From positions 3,601,838-3,665,837 of the forward strand of contig CAJINV010000002.1 of NCBI GenBank assembly GCA_905178155.1: a stretch of 64,000 nucleotides of DNA. The letters run 5' to 3'. This stretch comes from Amoebophrya sp. A120 (lineage: Eukaryota > Sar > Dinophyceae > Syndiniales > Amoebophryaceae). This document shows, one piece after another, positions 11,933 to 25,023 of this stretch; positions within the stretch are counted from its first letter, which is position 1; every line of letters starts with the position of its first letter. The position numbers were made by a program, and so were the translations under genes. The notes beneath the pieces were generated by a model that saw only the letters and a program-made list of their open reading frames with translations, searched no databases and was not told where the DNA came from.

Positions 11933-14900
11933 ATGCCCGCAACGACAGCTCCTACTTGCAGCAGCCCGCTGCTGCCGCCAACCTCACACTTGTCTTCTGT
12001 CGCCTCGGACCTCGCGTCTGGATCATCTTCCAAGCCGCACTTTAATACGCCTGTGGTCCCCGGAAGTAGCACTTCTAGCAGCTCCTCTTTGTCCACCTCT
12101 CCCGGATGTGGTGGGGCCACTGCAACTACGGCGGGGGCCACGAATCATGTCGCGCAGCAGGAGCGTCAGGTCGAACATCAAAGCAGTAATAATGCTGTTC
12201 CATCCTCCTCGCCCTCTTCCCCGTCTGCTCAACAGAAGTCGCTTGAACAGCAGAAGAGCTTGAGCCAGGATAAAAATTGTTCATCTGCAGCATACAAAAA
12301 TAATCACCACCTGCAGCGGGAGTGTTCGGTGGAAGACATCCCGCTGATTGCGATTCGCTTGGGACTGCTGACGAACGACAGCATGATTATGCGGTTTGAG
12401 CTGTCCAACCAGATGTTCAAGCATATCAAATGCAAAAATGTCTGGGTCTGGAAGCGGGTACACTTGTCATGCAGGTTTTCCATGACCCATGAGGTCCTGA
12501 ATGCGAGACCTAGCATGACAGACTCTGTGAGGTCTCTGCCATGCCTCTCCTGCATGAGAAACTCCCTCCCAACTTGGTCGAAAGTAGACAGCTTCTGGCA
12601 CTCATGCAACACAGATTTTTGCATGATTCGGATTTAGCATGACAAGTTGCTATTTTCCAGACCCAGACATATTTGCAATGCATAAAGCAATCGAACGGGC
12701 AAATTCCACTGGACCTGCCCTCTTTCGACGCCAAACGCCCGATGACCAAGGACTATTTGCGGTATACTTGATTCAAATTCTTTCTTTTGGTTGCCTGCCA
12801 CAATACTTTTTTCTTGAAGATGAACCGTCGTACGTGATTTTGATGTCCTAAATCCTAAACCAGCAACAACTGCTTGTTCATCTTCCGGAAGTAGAAGAAC
12901 TAGAAGTAAGCATCAACGTATAGGAGTCACAGACCGCACCTTCCTCATCTTGAAGTGGAACTACACCAGCTCGACATCAAAGAGGGAATAAAATTCTTCG
13001 TCCCATCTAGTCGTCGAAATGAAAAGTCCTACAATTTTCTCAGCATCAGACGAGATAAAATTTGTAATGCCGATTTTACCTTGAGAAAAAGATTTGTAAT
13101 GCGTGACTGCTTATACAGGTACCTCCTGAAGAATTTCCTGAAGGACCACACGAAGCGGATCGAGGAAGAACGGGAGCGTCTGGACATATTACAATGAAAA
13201 ATGCCCCCCCCATATCAAAACGGAAATCTGTGATGCAGATTTGTGGTCACAAATCAGCTTTCTGATGCTAGAAGGGAAGAGATGCAGATTGTAGTGCTGG
13301 CTGGCGCAAGGACGCCTTGCGTCTGCAGCATGACAGGAAGCAACTGGAAACGGGAAATAGCATAACAAATTGCCTCCACATGAGGGACCAACTGCGCCTC
13401 TTGGCCTTCTAGCAATACACAACGATTTGTGTACTCAAATACAGCAACACACATTTCGTTTTTGATATGTGGAGGGAGGATTTTTCCTTTCCATAGGACA
13501 TCGCCGCGCACTTCCTTGGTGCGATCGACGCCGCGGAGTGGCGGCAGTTCGTGACGGCGACTATCCCTTCCATCGGCGCGGACGTGATCCCCCGGGAGCA
13601 TTTGGCGGAAAAGGCGAAGAAGGAAAACCAGAAGAAGGAACCAAAGTGTCTCGCGGACGAACTGCGGGAAAAGTTATCCCTTGAAGTGCAGATGAAATCC
13701 GGGAGCAGCAGCAGCCGGTCGTCCGAAAACGGAGACCGAGACGCCCTGTGCAACAGTTCGGATGCCGGATCTTGTCCATCGGAGACCAACAAGGAAAACA
13801 ATAATGCCCACGATTTGTCCACAACGACCGAAAACGACGATCCTGTAGTTCTACTTGATGCAGACAAGAACGCTGTTGGTACAACTACTAAAAACGACGA
13901 GCAGGAGGGAGATGATCAAGATAAGGATGCACCTAGTTCATCATCAATGTCCCCACTGCGCACCTCGGTCGAACTGCGGGACGAAATCAAGGCTTTGCTG
14001 TCTACGTACAACAAATATGCATTGCAAAAGTATCGTACTCGTACTCATCGCATTTATGCATTACAATTTTTTTTGCCAAGGTAAATCCGCATTACAGATT
14101 CTATTTGTTTCTCAACGACGACGACGATGTTGGGGAAATTTGTCATGCGACTCAGACTAGTGCGATTATACTTTTGCAGTGCATAACAAACAGGCCGAAG
14201 AGCGCAGCCGAAACTTGTTGAACCCACCGATGCAACCCACTAGCACCAGTCCCGTTCCTGCTGTTCTCGTGGGAGATATTAGTAAGACAGACGCCAATAC
14301 TTCTACTTCGCGGAAGAAATCGGTCACGTTTTCCTCGGCAGTGGTTGAGCACGAGGACGATGATACTGTTGCTGCATCTTCCTCTCCCAAAACGGATAAA
14401 AGTGGCGTAGTATCGGAGGTGTCGAAAAAACCTCTAGTTTCCTCACCGACAGCTCCTGCGAAGGCTACTACAACCTCTTCCTCTTCCGCAACAACTACAA
14501 CCGATTTCCTGAATGGGGGCATGAAAGTTTCCGCGGCAGTTTTGAACTCTCATGGGTCCGGGAATTTCGTTCCGGTTGTGCGGAAAAATGACCGGAATGG
14601 CCGGGAAGAGCTGTTCTTTGAACCCGTCCAGGGGAATAACATGTTCGCCGCGACGACGTCCTCTAGTGCGAGTCAGGGTCAGGGTCATCACAGCTTGATT
14701 GAGCCCATGACGATCGGGCAACACCACAAGGGATCGGCTTCTTCTTCTGCAGCTGCGGCCGCACGAATGAACAACAGTAACAATAGTAGCCGTGGTAACA
14801 ACGCGTCGATGGGCCGGGGCGGAAATGTACAGCAGCAGTACCACAACTCCACGAGTCAGATGCTGCAGCATCATAGTAGCCAAAACCGGCGGGGCGGCGC

Positions 14901-16149
14901 CGGTTCCGGGCACCACAAGAATGGGTCTTACGATATCGAAAGGAAAAATCCCCCTCCCCATATCGAAAACGAAATTCGTGATGCTGTATTTGAGGTCACA
15001 AATCGACTTGTCATGCTAGAAGGCCAAGAGCCGCAGTCGTGGCCTCGTTTGCAGGCAATTTGTCATGCTGTTTCCCGCTCTCAGCTGCCTCCTATCATGC
15101 TGAAGATGCAAGGCTTGACCACGGCACCCAGCACTACAGTCCGCATCTTTTCCCATGTAGCATGACAAAGCTGATTTGTGACAACAAATCTGCATCACAG
15201 ATTTCCGTTTTGATATGGGGAGGGGGGATTTTTCCTTTTGATATACGAGCAGCAGTGGCACCAGCGGCAGATGGAACGGAAGCAACAAATGTATGGATTG
15301 CAAAGATGTCTGGGTCTGGAAGGTTGGAACTTGTCATGCTAAATCTGAATCATGCAAAAATCTGTGTTGCATGATTTGCAAATGCTGTCCACTTTTGATC
15401 AAGTTGAGAGGCACTCTCTCATGCAGGATAGGCATGATAGTGATCTCACGGAATCTGTCATGCTAGGTCCTCCATTACAGATTATATGGGTCATGGAAAA
15501 CCTGCATGACAAGTCTAGCAAAGTTCCAGACTCAGACATTTTTACACTTGATAAAATGTACAATTCTACAACTTCTAGCCACCACCAGTCCAGCCCCTCC
15601 AGTGTGAGCAACAGCAATAAACACGGCGGGAGTGGCAAGAACTGGAGCAAGCGTCAGGAGCAGCAGTACCACCAGCACCAAAACGCGGCCTACCAGCAGG
15701 TACAGCAGCAGGCGTTGGCTGCCGCAGCAGCGGCGGCCTACCAGGCGGGCATGCAGCAACAGCAGATGATGAATACTGCGGCGGCGGCCCAGGCCGCGGC
15801 GGCCAGCTATAACCCTATGGCAGGAATTACCGCAATGGGAAATAACCCCTACGGTCCGGCGGGGTTGGCCGCGGGAGGGCATCATCCGCAGTTCGGTCCT
15901 GTGGGAACAGCAGCGTACCACCCGGCGTACACGACACCTGCAGGTGCTGCAGGTGCGGCAGGCCACTATGTTAATCCAGCAGCCGCCAGTCCGGTCTACC
16001 CCGCGCTGCCACCGACGTTTCCGCCGCCCGCATTGGACTACAGTGCTGGGGTGCAGCATGACATGACGCCGCCGGCCACACCTGCGGCGCTGAAAAACAA
16101 AACCGCGGGGGCCGCTGCTGTTGCAACTGGCGGTCCACCGGGACTGTAA
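11933..16149 (+). CDS. Gln/Ala/Asn-rich, prion-like hypothetical protein, 7 exons
   Basis: Exons 11933-12423, 12690-12761, 13119-13186, 13501-14015, 14191-14933, 15249-15291 and 15559-16149 total 2523 nt, 840 residues. The N-terminus is Ser/Pro-rich. A compact middle part spans exons 1-4: ECSVEDIPLIAIRLGLLTND, then PMTKDYLRYLLKNFLKDH, then IAAHFLGAIDAAEWRQFV. It looks helical and folded but I cannot assign it to a family. The last third is low complexity, with Gln/His runs, Ala runs and a Pro-rich C-terminus ending GGPPGL. This composition is typical of proteins in RNA granules; that role is inference. The start ATG follows an A-run and is the first in frame. Five introns are introners and one is a GT-AG intron. 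Its 3' end is duplicated at 40771-41830. Confidence 0.75.
12424..12684. mobile_element. Introner, family A (reverse-type interior)
   Basis: Left end TATCAAATGCAAAAATGTC, right end CATATTTGCAATGCATA. Perfect direct repeat AAGCA. 266 nt removed. Its interior is the reverse complement of the interiors at 15292, 25024 and 34016. Confidence 0.92.
12762..13118 (+). other. GT-AG spliceosomal intron
   Basis: Donor GTATACTTG after ...TTTGCG, acceptor TTATACAG before GTACC. 357 nt, frame-preserving (CG|G). No TIRs at the ends, but the interior holds two introner-type motifs (TTTGTAATGC). Confidence 0.75.
13187..13495. mobile_element. Introner, family B
   Basis: Left end TATTACAATGAAAAATGCCC, right end GATTTTTCCTTTCCATA. 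Perfect direct repeat GGACA. 314 nt removed. Interior orientation matches the copy at 37938. Confidence 0.9.
14016..14185. mobile_element. Introner, family C
   Basis: Left end TATGCATTGCAAAAGTATCG, right end CTTTTGCAGTGCATA. Perfect direct repeat ACAAA. 175 nt removed. Confidence 0.9.
14934..15243. mobile_element. Introner, family B (reverse-type interior)
   Basis: Left end TATCGAAAGGAAAAATCCCC, right end TTTTTCCTTTTGATA. Perfect direct repeat TACGA. 315 nt removed. The interior runs opposite to the family B copy at 13187 in the same gene. Confidence 0.92.
15292..15553. mobile_element. Introner, family A (forward-type interior)
   Basis: Left end TATGGATTGCAAAGATGTC, right end TTTTTACACTTGATA. 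Perfect direct repeat AAATG. 267 nt removed. Confidence 0.92.
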
Positions 16150-17026
16150 GTTCTATCGATTGTCGGAGATGGAAGATCAACGGAGATTTGTTGACAATAT
16201 TCGAGCTTTCTCGGACAGTAGGGAGTTTTGCTCATGACCTTTGATAGCAATACCAAAAGAAAAATCGGATCTTTGCCGATTTTTCGGGGGAAGGTGGATA
16301 CAAGAAGACGGAACTGCTTACTTTCAAAGCAATAATAGCGAGCTTTAAATAACGATAATGGATTTACTGGAAATAAAAATCGAGGTCAATTTGACCTTAT
16401 CGCGGTAGATGTTGAAGCGATGAATTATCAGATTTGCTGATCGCCCACGAGAGCAGCGCGCTTTTTTTTACATTTGACTCTAGTATCTATCTAAGCAGAT
16501 CCATGCCATGCAAACCTTGGACATCACCTCCTCCACGCGAAGGAAAAACAAAACTATGCGAAGAACTGGAACTGCTTTTTATCCCTACAAAATGATACGC
16601 CAATTCATCACAGATGAGCATGAGACGATTATAAATCTGTGACTAACTTTATCGGGAAAATGAAAATGAACCGTACTTTTAACAACTACGCTCTGTCAGC
16701 TGGACAATCTGGACGATGATCTCATTGAGAGCAAGAAGCGAGGACTGGTGTCCTCTTTCGCTTCTGTTTACGACCGAAACAAGCACAGAAGTTGTACTAC
16801 TGATTTATCAAATTATCACAAATCTTAAGCGCCGTAACTCTAGTATACCGTGTGCAGAGACGGAGTTCTTGTCGATTTTGGTTGTTTCTGTTGGAGGGCA
16901 AGACTCTTGTCCGCGACGGAAGTAACAAACTCTAAAAGAACAGTCCCTACACGCGGATAGAGATTTCGGGCTTAAAGAAAGAATCCCGGGATTTTTTGAT
17001 ACCAGTCAGAGAGTGCTAATGCTATT
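15967..17026 (+). repeat. Segmental duplication, copy 1 (1060 bp)
   Basis: This stretch, the last 61 codons of the Gln/Ala-rich gene and 0.88 kb downstream, recurs at 40771-41830 with a constant offset of 24804. I saw no difference between the copies where I compared them. The breakpoint on the left falls inside the coding sequence. Confidence 0.92.
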
Positions 17027-20000
17027 TTTTGAAAGTGCGATGAAAATTTTTATGCAAGTGTACTATTAATTCTTTCGAAAGGTATCTTTACCTAAGATTG
17101 TTCTACTGTCCAGTAGATGCGCGAACTTTATTTCTGTTGTCCACAGCTTGACATCGTCTAGAGGATTTTTTGGCTACAAGTTTTTCTCACGTTCAGTGGG
17201 GTGGTGCAGCTCACGTTAACTTTTTTCTGCTGTAAAGATGAAGCGCGATTATGCAAAAAGCAGCACAATTTTTACGCTCATAGTTTTTATAACTTTTTTT
17301 TCTTTTCCTACACGCAAGCAGGAGTTTGCTTCAGTTGGGTATTCTATTAGGACGTCGATTGTTCTCTGGGAGCCCCCCGCTCCCCGGGGAACAATTTTTA
17401 CACGACGAAGATTCAGACTTTTCTACCCTGCGAAATTTTTTCATGGAAGGTAACATGAGCAAGTTGTTAAGAAAAAGAATCTTCTTCACAACTGTGCTCT
17501 GTTTCTATTTTATCAACCCAAAGGCGGCAACGACCCCTGTTGCCACAATTGCTGCGATTTGGAGGGGCGCGAAATCGCGACAAAAATATGATGGAAAAAT
17601 CATAACGACTAGGAGGCTAGCACCAGAGATGAGAAATTTATAGATTTTGTCAGCTTAAATACTTCGAGCAGCAGCAGGCTTTCTTGTAGACGACAAAAAA
17701 TATTCTCATCCATGGTTGTAGCCCGAACAAGAACACAAGCAAAGGCAAACAACTACATGAATCAGTACAAGTTCCTAGAAAGTTGCATGACTTTTTTAGC
17801 AATTTGAATGTATTCGAGCGGAACAAATCGGAGGAGGATTGTTTTGTGTTGCTGTTGTGACACGGAACTAAAGTAAACTATCCGAAAACTAGTAGCAGCG
17901 GTGTAAAAATGCAGTTCTTTTAGAGTAAGATTTTCTCCTACTTCGGAGTGAAAAAAATCATAAACAAACGAAATAGGTAGTATACGTAGGCCCTAAGAAG
18001 ATAGCTACGCGGATGATGTAGTATATTTCCTCCATGTTTTGAACACGACAACACATGAACTGTTGTAGTATATTGGTCGCATGTTATGATAAAATGGCTT
18101 GAAAAAATCGACGTCTCGATAAGAAGAACACAGGAGAAAAAAGCTAAATTTTTATGCGACTGTATTTTGGCCTACTGCATTTTTATATTTTCAAACAACG
18201 CCTCGGTATTTTCAGAACGTCTGTAGCTCTTGCAGACCGAAGATGAGAATGCGCCCTGCTCTAGTCGAAAAAAACACCAAAGGCCGCGCACCAGGAAGAC
18301 TGAACTGACAACAAACCACTCGAAGAAAGCACGGTCACAACTGGAAGTGCCTTTATGAAAGTGTATATCTATCAGTATTTTTATGTCATTTTTCCCCGAA
18401 GATGAATGTACATGACAAGATTTTTAGCAGCTCTTTGTCCATCTATACAGGTATAATTTTTATACGTGGCGGTAGTAGGAGAGTAGAAGCTAATACATCC
18501 GTTCTGTCAACGTCCATTCGGAGTAAAAAATGATCGGCACAAGAAGAATCAAAATTTTAGTGCCAGATCGTAGCCAGAATTATTCTGTAGCAGTGCTTAC
18601 TATGAAAATGCGTCGTGGTCCTCTGGCCGCGTGGTAAGAACACAATTTTTTACGGAAGTAGATTTCTATTGCTACGATTCAAATTTTGTAGTCGACAACA
18701 AGGTCTGGACAAAAGAACAGCACCTATGTGAGCAGATGAACAAGAAACCGAGTACCTCCTTATAAAACGTAATTTGACGAACAATTTGAGTATTGGATGA
18801 AGTGCTCGCAAGATGAAACGATCAGTGGTAGAAAAAACGAGAATTATGACCACTTCGAAAGTGCCTACGCCTAGTAGACTACTACTATCTACTACGTGGG
18901 GAAATGGAAAACCACTAGACTCATTGATGGAGAAAATCAATCGAGTAAAATGAAAATGCACATAACGGGAACACATCAGTGGCAGAATAATTCTGCCACT
19001 TGAAGAGTAGAGGTACTATGACAATCAACCAGACTCGCCTTGTTGAAGATGCACCACACGACCACAACCAACCTTGTATGATGGATTCAAAAAATTCGAG
19101 CTGATTTAGCCCACACCAAAAAAAACCATTTTAACCCAAGAAGCAAGCGTGGCCCTCCCGAGCGCGATAGCGCCGCCACGCTTCGCCCCTCATCTCTCTT
19201 CACAGCGAAGGTGAAAACGGGATGGCGAAGTTTTTATGTGTTCTTCAAAAAAGAAAAAATAAATTGGGTATCGGTTATTGACGCGGAAGGGCTCTTTGTC
19301 GAGGTGCTTTTCATGCGAGGCATGACGGTGACAGTGACAGTCAAGACTTCGGTTTTCAAAATCTATCGAAAGTAATAGAAGTAAAAAAGTAGACGAGTGC
19401 TTGAAGAGGTTCCAACCGATCGAGGATCTGAGTGCGAAATCCGCTCCGTGGAAAGTAGATGAACAGTGTCGGTTTATTCCGAAATTGTAGATCCGCAACA
19501 TCCTGCAACAGTTATTTGGATGTAGTTCTACTTGTGAATAAGTAGATCTACAGTGCATCATGAGCGATAAATCTAAAGGTTTCCACTTCAACACCGGATC
19601 CATGATCCCGTGCTGGTTCACGATTCCAACATCTGTGTCGAAAATAACAGTAGAGAGAAGGACGGCATCGCGAAAGAAAATCGATGTCTGATCAGGATCA
19701 GACCTTACTCAGTCGGGCTTTTCCAGGATGTTGAAGCTGATGTGCGATCAAATGAGTCAACATCTGAGGCATGCTGCACGAAGATCTTTGATGGTACCGG
19801 CTGAAATAAAAAGTGTAGTCTATACTTATACAACTTCATACTCACGAACTACGCTATCTGTTCTTGAAAAAAACCTGTCACAGTGAAAAACCTTCGGCTC
19901 ACTCCACTTGACCCAAAAAATCTTCGTATTAAAACTTCTGCCCTAAATTTTGTATTTTCTCTATTTCTCTCTTTACAAAAAAACATTTTATCCGCTACAA

Positions 20001-21088
20001 CTTGCTGCTTCAAAAAACTACTTCTGCAAGAACGATCATCAAAAAAGTATACTTACTGTGGTCCATACGACAAAAATCCAACAACAACTTTCTAGTGTAC
20101 ACTGGTACATACATTATCCCGGACGTATAGATTTATCGTTGGTTCATTTTAGCCGACGACCCCGAGTAAATCGAAGAGTTTGAAGTCTATTTCTTGCATT
20201 GACTTCTAATCGACGTCCAGTGTCGTTTTCTTCCAAAAAATATCTTTTACCTCATTCGTCCAGTAGTTAAAGATACACTACTGACTAAGTTTCGCAGTAG
20301 TTGTAAAGCAGGCAGCATTATCCTCTCGTAGGTCTAGTTGTCATTTGTTTCTGGCGAAAAAAAGGAAGTCGTGGGTCGTAGCCACTTATTGCACGAAAAC
20401 TTACCAAATCTGTAAGTAGCAAAGAAGCATAGCAGTAGGAGTTAGTAGCAGTAGTAGCACAAGCACTTTTGAAGAGCAACAAACTTACTCCCCCAATCTA
20501 CCCTACACAACCCCAACAACAGAAATCACAGCACAACACCCCTTCGACGTCCAGTAGGAAAGTCGCGAATAGAATTTCTTGGCGATAAAACCACGGTTTC
20601 GGGATCATAAGTATCTATTTTCCCGCGCAACAACAAGATCGCCGAAGAACAAGTGCAACAACTCCTAAGAAGTTTCCTGCGTCACAGTTGCACGATATAT
20701 TTTCTACTTTTCTACCAAGACGTCCAGACACCGCACTATAAGCTATCAGTGAACTTTAAAAAAATTGTTGTCCCAATTTCTTGTTACAGCATCAGAACAA
20801 CAACAGAACTAGACTTTATACCACTGTCTTTATTTTCAACAAACAACTTCATTACCAAAATCTCCACGACAATCAAGAGCTGCTTCAGAACTAGTGCACA
20901 AGAGCCTTGACTGAAGTAGTCGTGTCTTAGTCTTTATTTCTGTATAATTCTAAATTTACCGAAGAAGAAATTAACTTTTTTCCACCACGGAAAAATACTG
21001 TAAACAACCGCGTTGCTGTTACGCATTGAAATCTGATTTCCACAAGGAAGTTTTACTTTTACCCTACGCTACATCAAAAATCGCCAAA
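16150..21088. other. Long spacer, no gene recognised
   Basis: AT-rich with many short open frames on both strands and no introner ends. The two overlapping frames at 17238-17453 and 17326-17643 and the reverse frame at 19190-19621 show no recognisable protein features. The first 880 bases belong to the segmental duplication. Confidence 0.6.
16260..16284 (+). other. 3' UTR stem-loop
   Basis: AAAAATCGG, 7-nt loop, CCGATTTTT: a perfect 9-bp stem about 110 nt after the stop codon at 16149. The duplicated copy is at 41064-41088. A possible 3'-end or stability element; function not known. Confidence 0.5.
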
Positions 21089-24000
21089 ATGCCGTCCCGG
21101 AGTTTGAATGTTCGGAGCAGCCTGACCTCGGTGTCGAGCGCGGGCCTGGACCGGTGGGCGAACATGTCAACGGCCAGCACGCAGTCCTTCCGGGAGCCTT
21201 TGCCGGAACCAGATACTTTGGACGGTGGTCTCAAGGAGGTTGCAGCTCTTGAGAGTACTAAGGCTCCTGCAGTCGGCGCAGGACCTCTCATGATCCCGTC
21301 GACAGTTAGTGCCTCCCACCGATCATTATCGAAGAACAAGAACCAGGTTCCCGAGGGCACGCAGAGCGGGAATTCTCGGGAGCTCACCTCGTCCGAGGAT
21401 GAGAAGTTTTCGTTGCGCAAGAACCCCGCCGCGTGGCTGAACACTATATGGATTGCAAATATGTCTGGGTGTGGAAACTTGTGTTGCTTATACTTGCATT
21501 GCAAACTGGCTGCCTGTAGCTGTACGGCATGACAGCATGAGAAATTTCCCTCGGCTCCCTGCGGATTCATTCGTGTTTAGCATTACAAACTGCCGTCCAG
21601 CACGACAAAAAAGCTGGCAAATGGTCTTCATGCATTACAGATCTTGTTGTCCCCGAAGTCCTGCATCACAAATCCAGACCCAGTCATATTTGCAACGCAT
21701 ACACTACGGAAAGAAACTACGTGGTCGGCGAATCCCTAAACGACACCGCGTCCGCGCGGTTGGCCAAAGCGCACCAGATCGTGAACAGTGAGGAGATTCC
21801 GAAGGACCCCTTTCATCAGCATCTGTACACGAAGAACAACGTGGGGGTAGTTGCACCTCCGTCCTCTCAGGGCAGATCAAGAGCGTCTGCTTCGAGTAAA
21901 GTGCCTTCTTCATCAAAGGGTCCCCTCCACTACCCGACGACCGTGAGCACAGGGTTTGGTGTTCATTCCGACCAAAACGCAGATGTAGGAGTTGTTGACA
22001 GCGTAGTAGTTCTTGAAAAAACTACAAGCCAGGACGAGCAAATGATTATCCCTAGCAGTGCCGCCGGCACTCTAAACCGGGAAGCGTCCCTTCCCGGCCA
22101 CACCTCTCCGGCGGTGGGGCCGAAAATCTGCACCGCGCCGCCGCCTAATGTGCAGGTGGCGGTAAGACCGAAGAATGAGACGGCTACTGCGTTGACCACA
22201 GCGGTGGCAGATGTTCCGGATTCATCCGTGACCCAGGATCCTAGTGCCGCGAGCACCACAGGAGCAACAGCCGCGGCGACCAAGTCTCCGCCTCTGTCCC
22301 GGGATGTGAACTTCTACCTGAACCACCAGTCGCTCTCCGGATCGACCGCCTTTCTGTCCGCATCCACGCTGCGTAGCACCAACAGCGGCTCGACGGCGGC
22401 CAGTACCGCGCAAGCGGCCATGCGACGGCGGATTCAGATGAAGTCCGTCTCCGGGAAGCGGAACCAGTATGAGCAGGGAAAACTCGCCATGAAAGACTAC
22501 AACTACAACCCCGGTGGAGCAGGGGCCGCAGGTTCTGCTTCTACCTCCGGATCTGCAGGTAGTGGTCGAGGACATCTGCCCCTCCGCAATCCGAACGGCG
22601 GGGGGCTCGGGCAACTGCTCGTCGGGAGTCAACAACAACAGTTCTATCAGAAGAAGGGAAACTCCGCGCTGACGCACCAGCACGGGCCCCAGCCGGCGCT
22701 CCTGGCGGATATGGCCAAGGCCGCGGCAGCGGCCAAGCAGGAGAAAAAGAATAGTACTTCTACAACAAATTGCAGCGCCACTGGTACAACGACCGCTGCA
22801 ACCGCCACTTCTTCGTCTTTCAAAATGTCGCAAGTGGATAGCAACACTGCTGCACCATCTGCAGCTCCGCAGAGCTATAGTGCAGGTTCCTCGTCCCCAG
22901 CAAATGCACAGGCTATGTCGAGCAGCTCCACTGGCGTGAATCATATGCCGGAGATCACGAAGCCGGTGCCTCGAATCAAGGAGGGCGAACCCATTCCGAC
23001 AGCCTACGTTCCGGGGCCGAATGGGGATTTGATCCCGGTGTACGCGAGTATGGAGGAGGTGGAGCGGGCGAAGCAGAAGAAGGGAACGAGTAAGGAGCCG
23101 AGTTCGAGTGGCGAAGAAGGTGGTCGTGGTGGAAAGAACAACAAGAAGAACCCAGCTCCTGTGACGACGTCAAGTAGCTTGGAAAGCGCAAGAACTAGCT
23201 TGGAGGACAGTGTTGAGGAAGTGAAGCAGCATAAGGGTGACAGTAGTAGTCATCACGCTAGTAGTATCCAAGAAAAAAACTGTGTTGGTGTAACTTTCTT
23301 CTGCTGACAGCGTCTTCACACATTTGCTCTCCATGACAGAGAAAACCTGTGATGCGTGGCTCATACGGGAAATAAAACACACATGAAGAGAGGACTTTAT
23401 GGCTGTCTATAATTTTGTAAACAGAGTTACTACACTTACGCAGTTGTTTTCTTGCATAACTTGCAACCACCACAACAACCGAGGTAACAAGAAAAATGGT
23501 GCAAAACACCAGCAGCAGGGTGGGGGAAATAACAATAAGGGCGCCGGCGCCTCCGGGGGGAAACACCACCAGCAGAAGTATATGCAACAGCACCAGAAGC
23601 AAAATTTTTACAACGCTCCTCCGACAGCATCCCCCACTCACGCCCCGGCTCCTGGTAAGAACCAGGACGAGTTAATGATGCAGCAGCAGCAGCAGCAGCT
23701 TCTGTTGCAGCAGCAGTACGCCGCAGCTCTGGTGGTTTCGCAGCAGTACGCAGCGGCCCGGGCGGCCCACGCGGCGGCGGCCATGGCCGCTGCAGCTACT
23801 GGTCCGTCGTACTACGATCCTGCGACCGACGATCCGATGATGTACCACCATCATGCGGCGGCCACGCATGGCTATGGTTCTTACGATCATCCTACAGCTG
23901 TAGGTGTAGGAGGTCCATCTTACGATGGTGCAGGCTATGATGACAGTCCTCAGCACGATGCTCTTGTTCATCATCCCTTGGGTGGAGGAGGTCCTGCGTA

Positions 24001-24427
24001 TGAGAACATCAAAGTTCCTAAAGCCGTCACTTTTGGCGACCTGCCACCCTCGTCGCTGGATGGTGAAGGGAAAGCGGGAGGAGCCGCTGTCTCTGGTGGA
24101 CGTGGTGGCTCTTCTAGTGCGAGCAGAAACAGGGGCAAGAACAACAACCTGATCTCCCGTCTGCCTCCAGGACTAGAGGTGGTTTTTGAAGAGTCGGAGA
24201 GTTGCAGCGGCCGCTCCTCTTCCTCGGCAGCTACTACCTCCGGCAGTCCGGCAGATCGCGGTGCTGCTACGAACGCTTTGCCGTCGCCGACACATAATAT
24301 CATCCCAGATGAACAACACCAGTCTGCTCTGCAGGGCAACGTGACCAGTAGTCCCCCGACGACCAACATGCGGTTGCCGCCTGAGCTGCCATCTTGCCTT
24401 ACCCAGCTAAAGAACCGGCAGAGGTAG
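21089..24427 (+). CDS. Low-complexity Ser/Gly/Gln/Ala-rich hypothetical protein, 3 exons
   Basis: Exons 21089-21446, 21707-23264 and 23464-24427 total 2880 nt, 959 residues. The chosen ATG follows CCAAA and begins MPSRSLNVRSS; no in-frame ATG precedes it. A short ordered segment may lie around HMPEITKPVPRI followed by GEPIPTAYVPGPNG (22945-23040), whose GxxIPTxYVPGPxGxxIPVY pattern looks like a short conserved block. The rest is disordered: Ser/Thr/Ala runs, Gln tracts, Tyr/His/Gly-rich repeats (23570-23990), Pro-rich end. Its style matches the protein at 11933-16149, and both may be RNA-granule type scaffolds, but no family was recognised. Two introners interrupt it. Confidence 0.7.
21447..21701. 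mobile_element. Introner, family A
   Basis: Left end TATGGATTGCAAATATGTC, right end ATATTTGCAACGCATA. Perfect direct repeat CACTA. 260 nt removed in frame. Confidence 0.92.
23265..23458. mobile_element. Introner, family D
   Basis: Left end TATCCAAGAAAAAAACTGTG, right end CGCAGTTGTTTTCTTGCATA. Flanks AGTAG / ACTTG (3 of 5), yet removing element plus 5 nt (199 nt) keeps the frame, so the duplication seems to have decayed. Confidence 0.82.
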
Positions 24428-25018
24428 AAGTTGTGAATGACTTTCACTTTTCTTCTTCGATTGACATTGAACGCAAAATCTATGTATCTATAGTTGTACT
24501 CTATCCATAACTATTCTATAACTCCACCACATAGGACAGGAAGATAAAACCTCATTTTCGACGACGGCCGAAGTCAGGATGAAAAATGAAAAACAAAAAC
24601 AACACATGCAATAGCAACAAGTACATGAACATCATCACGGTTGAAAATCGGAAATAAAACTTTTGCCTTTTCCTTCGTTAAAAAGAGGAAAGAGAGAACC
24701 CCGGAAAAGGAAAAACGAGACAGACCATGCGGTCTGATGTTGTTGAAAATGCAGTTATAGTTACTAGTTTTTTCATCTTCTCGAGTTGAACAAATGTAGG
24801 ATTATTTTTTACAAGAACAAACCAAGTACGGACGAAATTGCGCATAAAAACAGGCAACTACTAGTACACCACTCTAATTTGTGGTGTTGCGGTTGTTTTT
24901 TTCTTCATAGAAAATGAGCTACATATGGTTTTTCATCATCATCAATCATCTGCGTATTAAGGATTTTTTACAGTGCATAATGTTCTCTGACCGCCTTCTT
25001 GTTGTACTAAAGAGGCTA
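24428..25018. other. Spacer, no gene recognised
   Basis: AT-rich 3' flank of the preceding gene. Nothing structured seen. Confidence 0.6.
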
Positions 25019-25023
25019 CTCAA

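Noticed and set aside
17238-17643. Overlapping ORFs of 71 and 105 codons
   Set aside because: Mutually exclusive frames, no family features, AT-rich surroundings and no introners.
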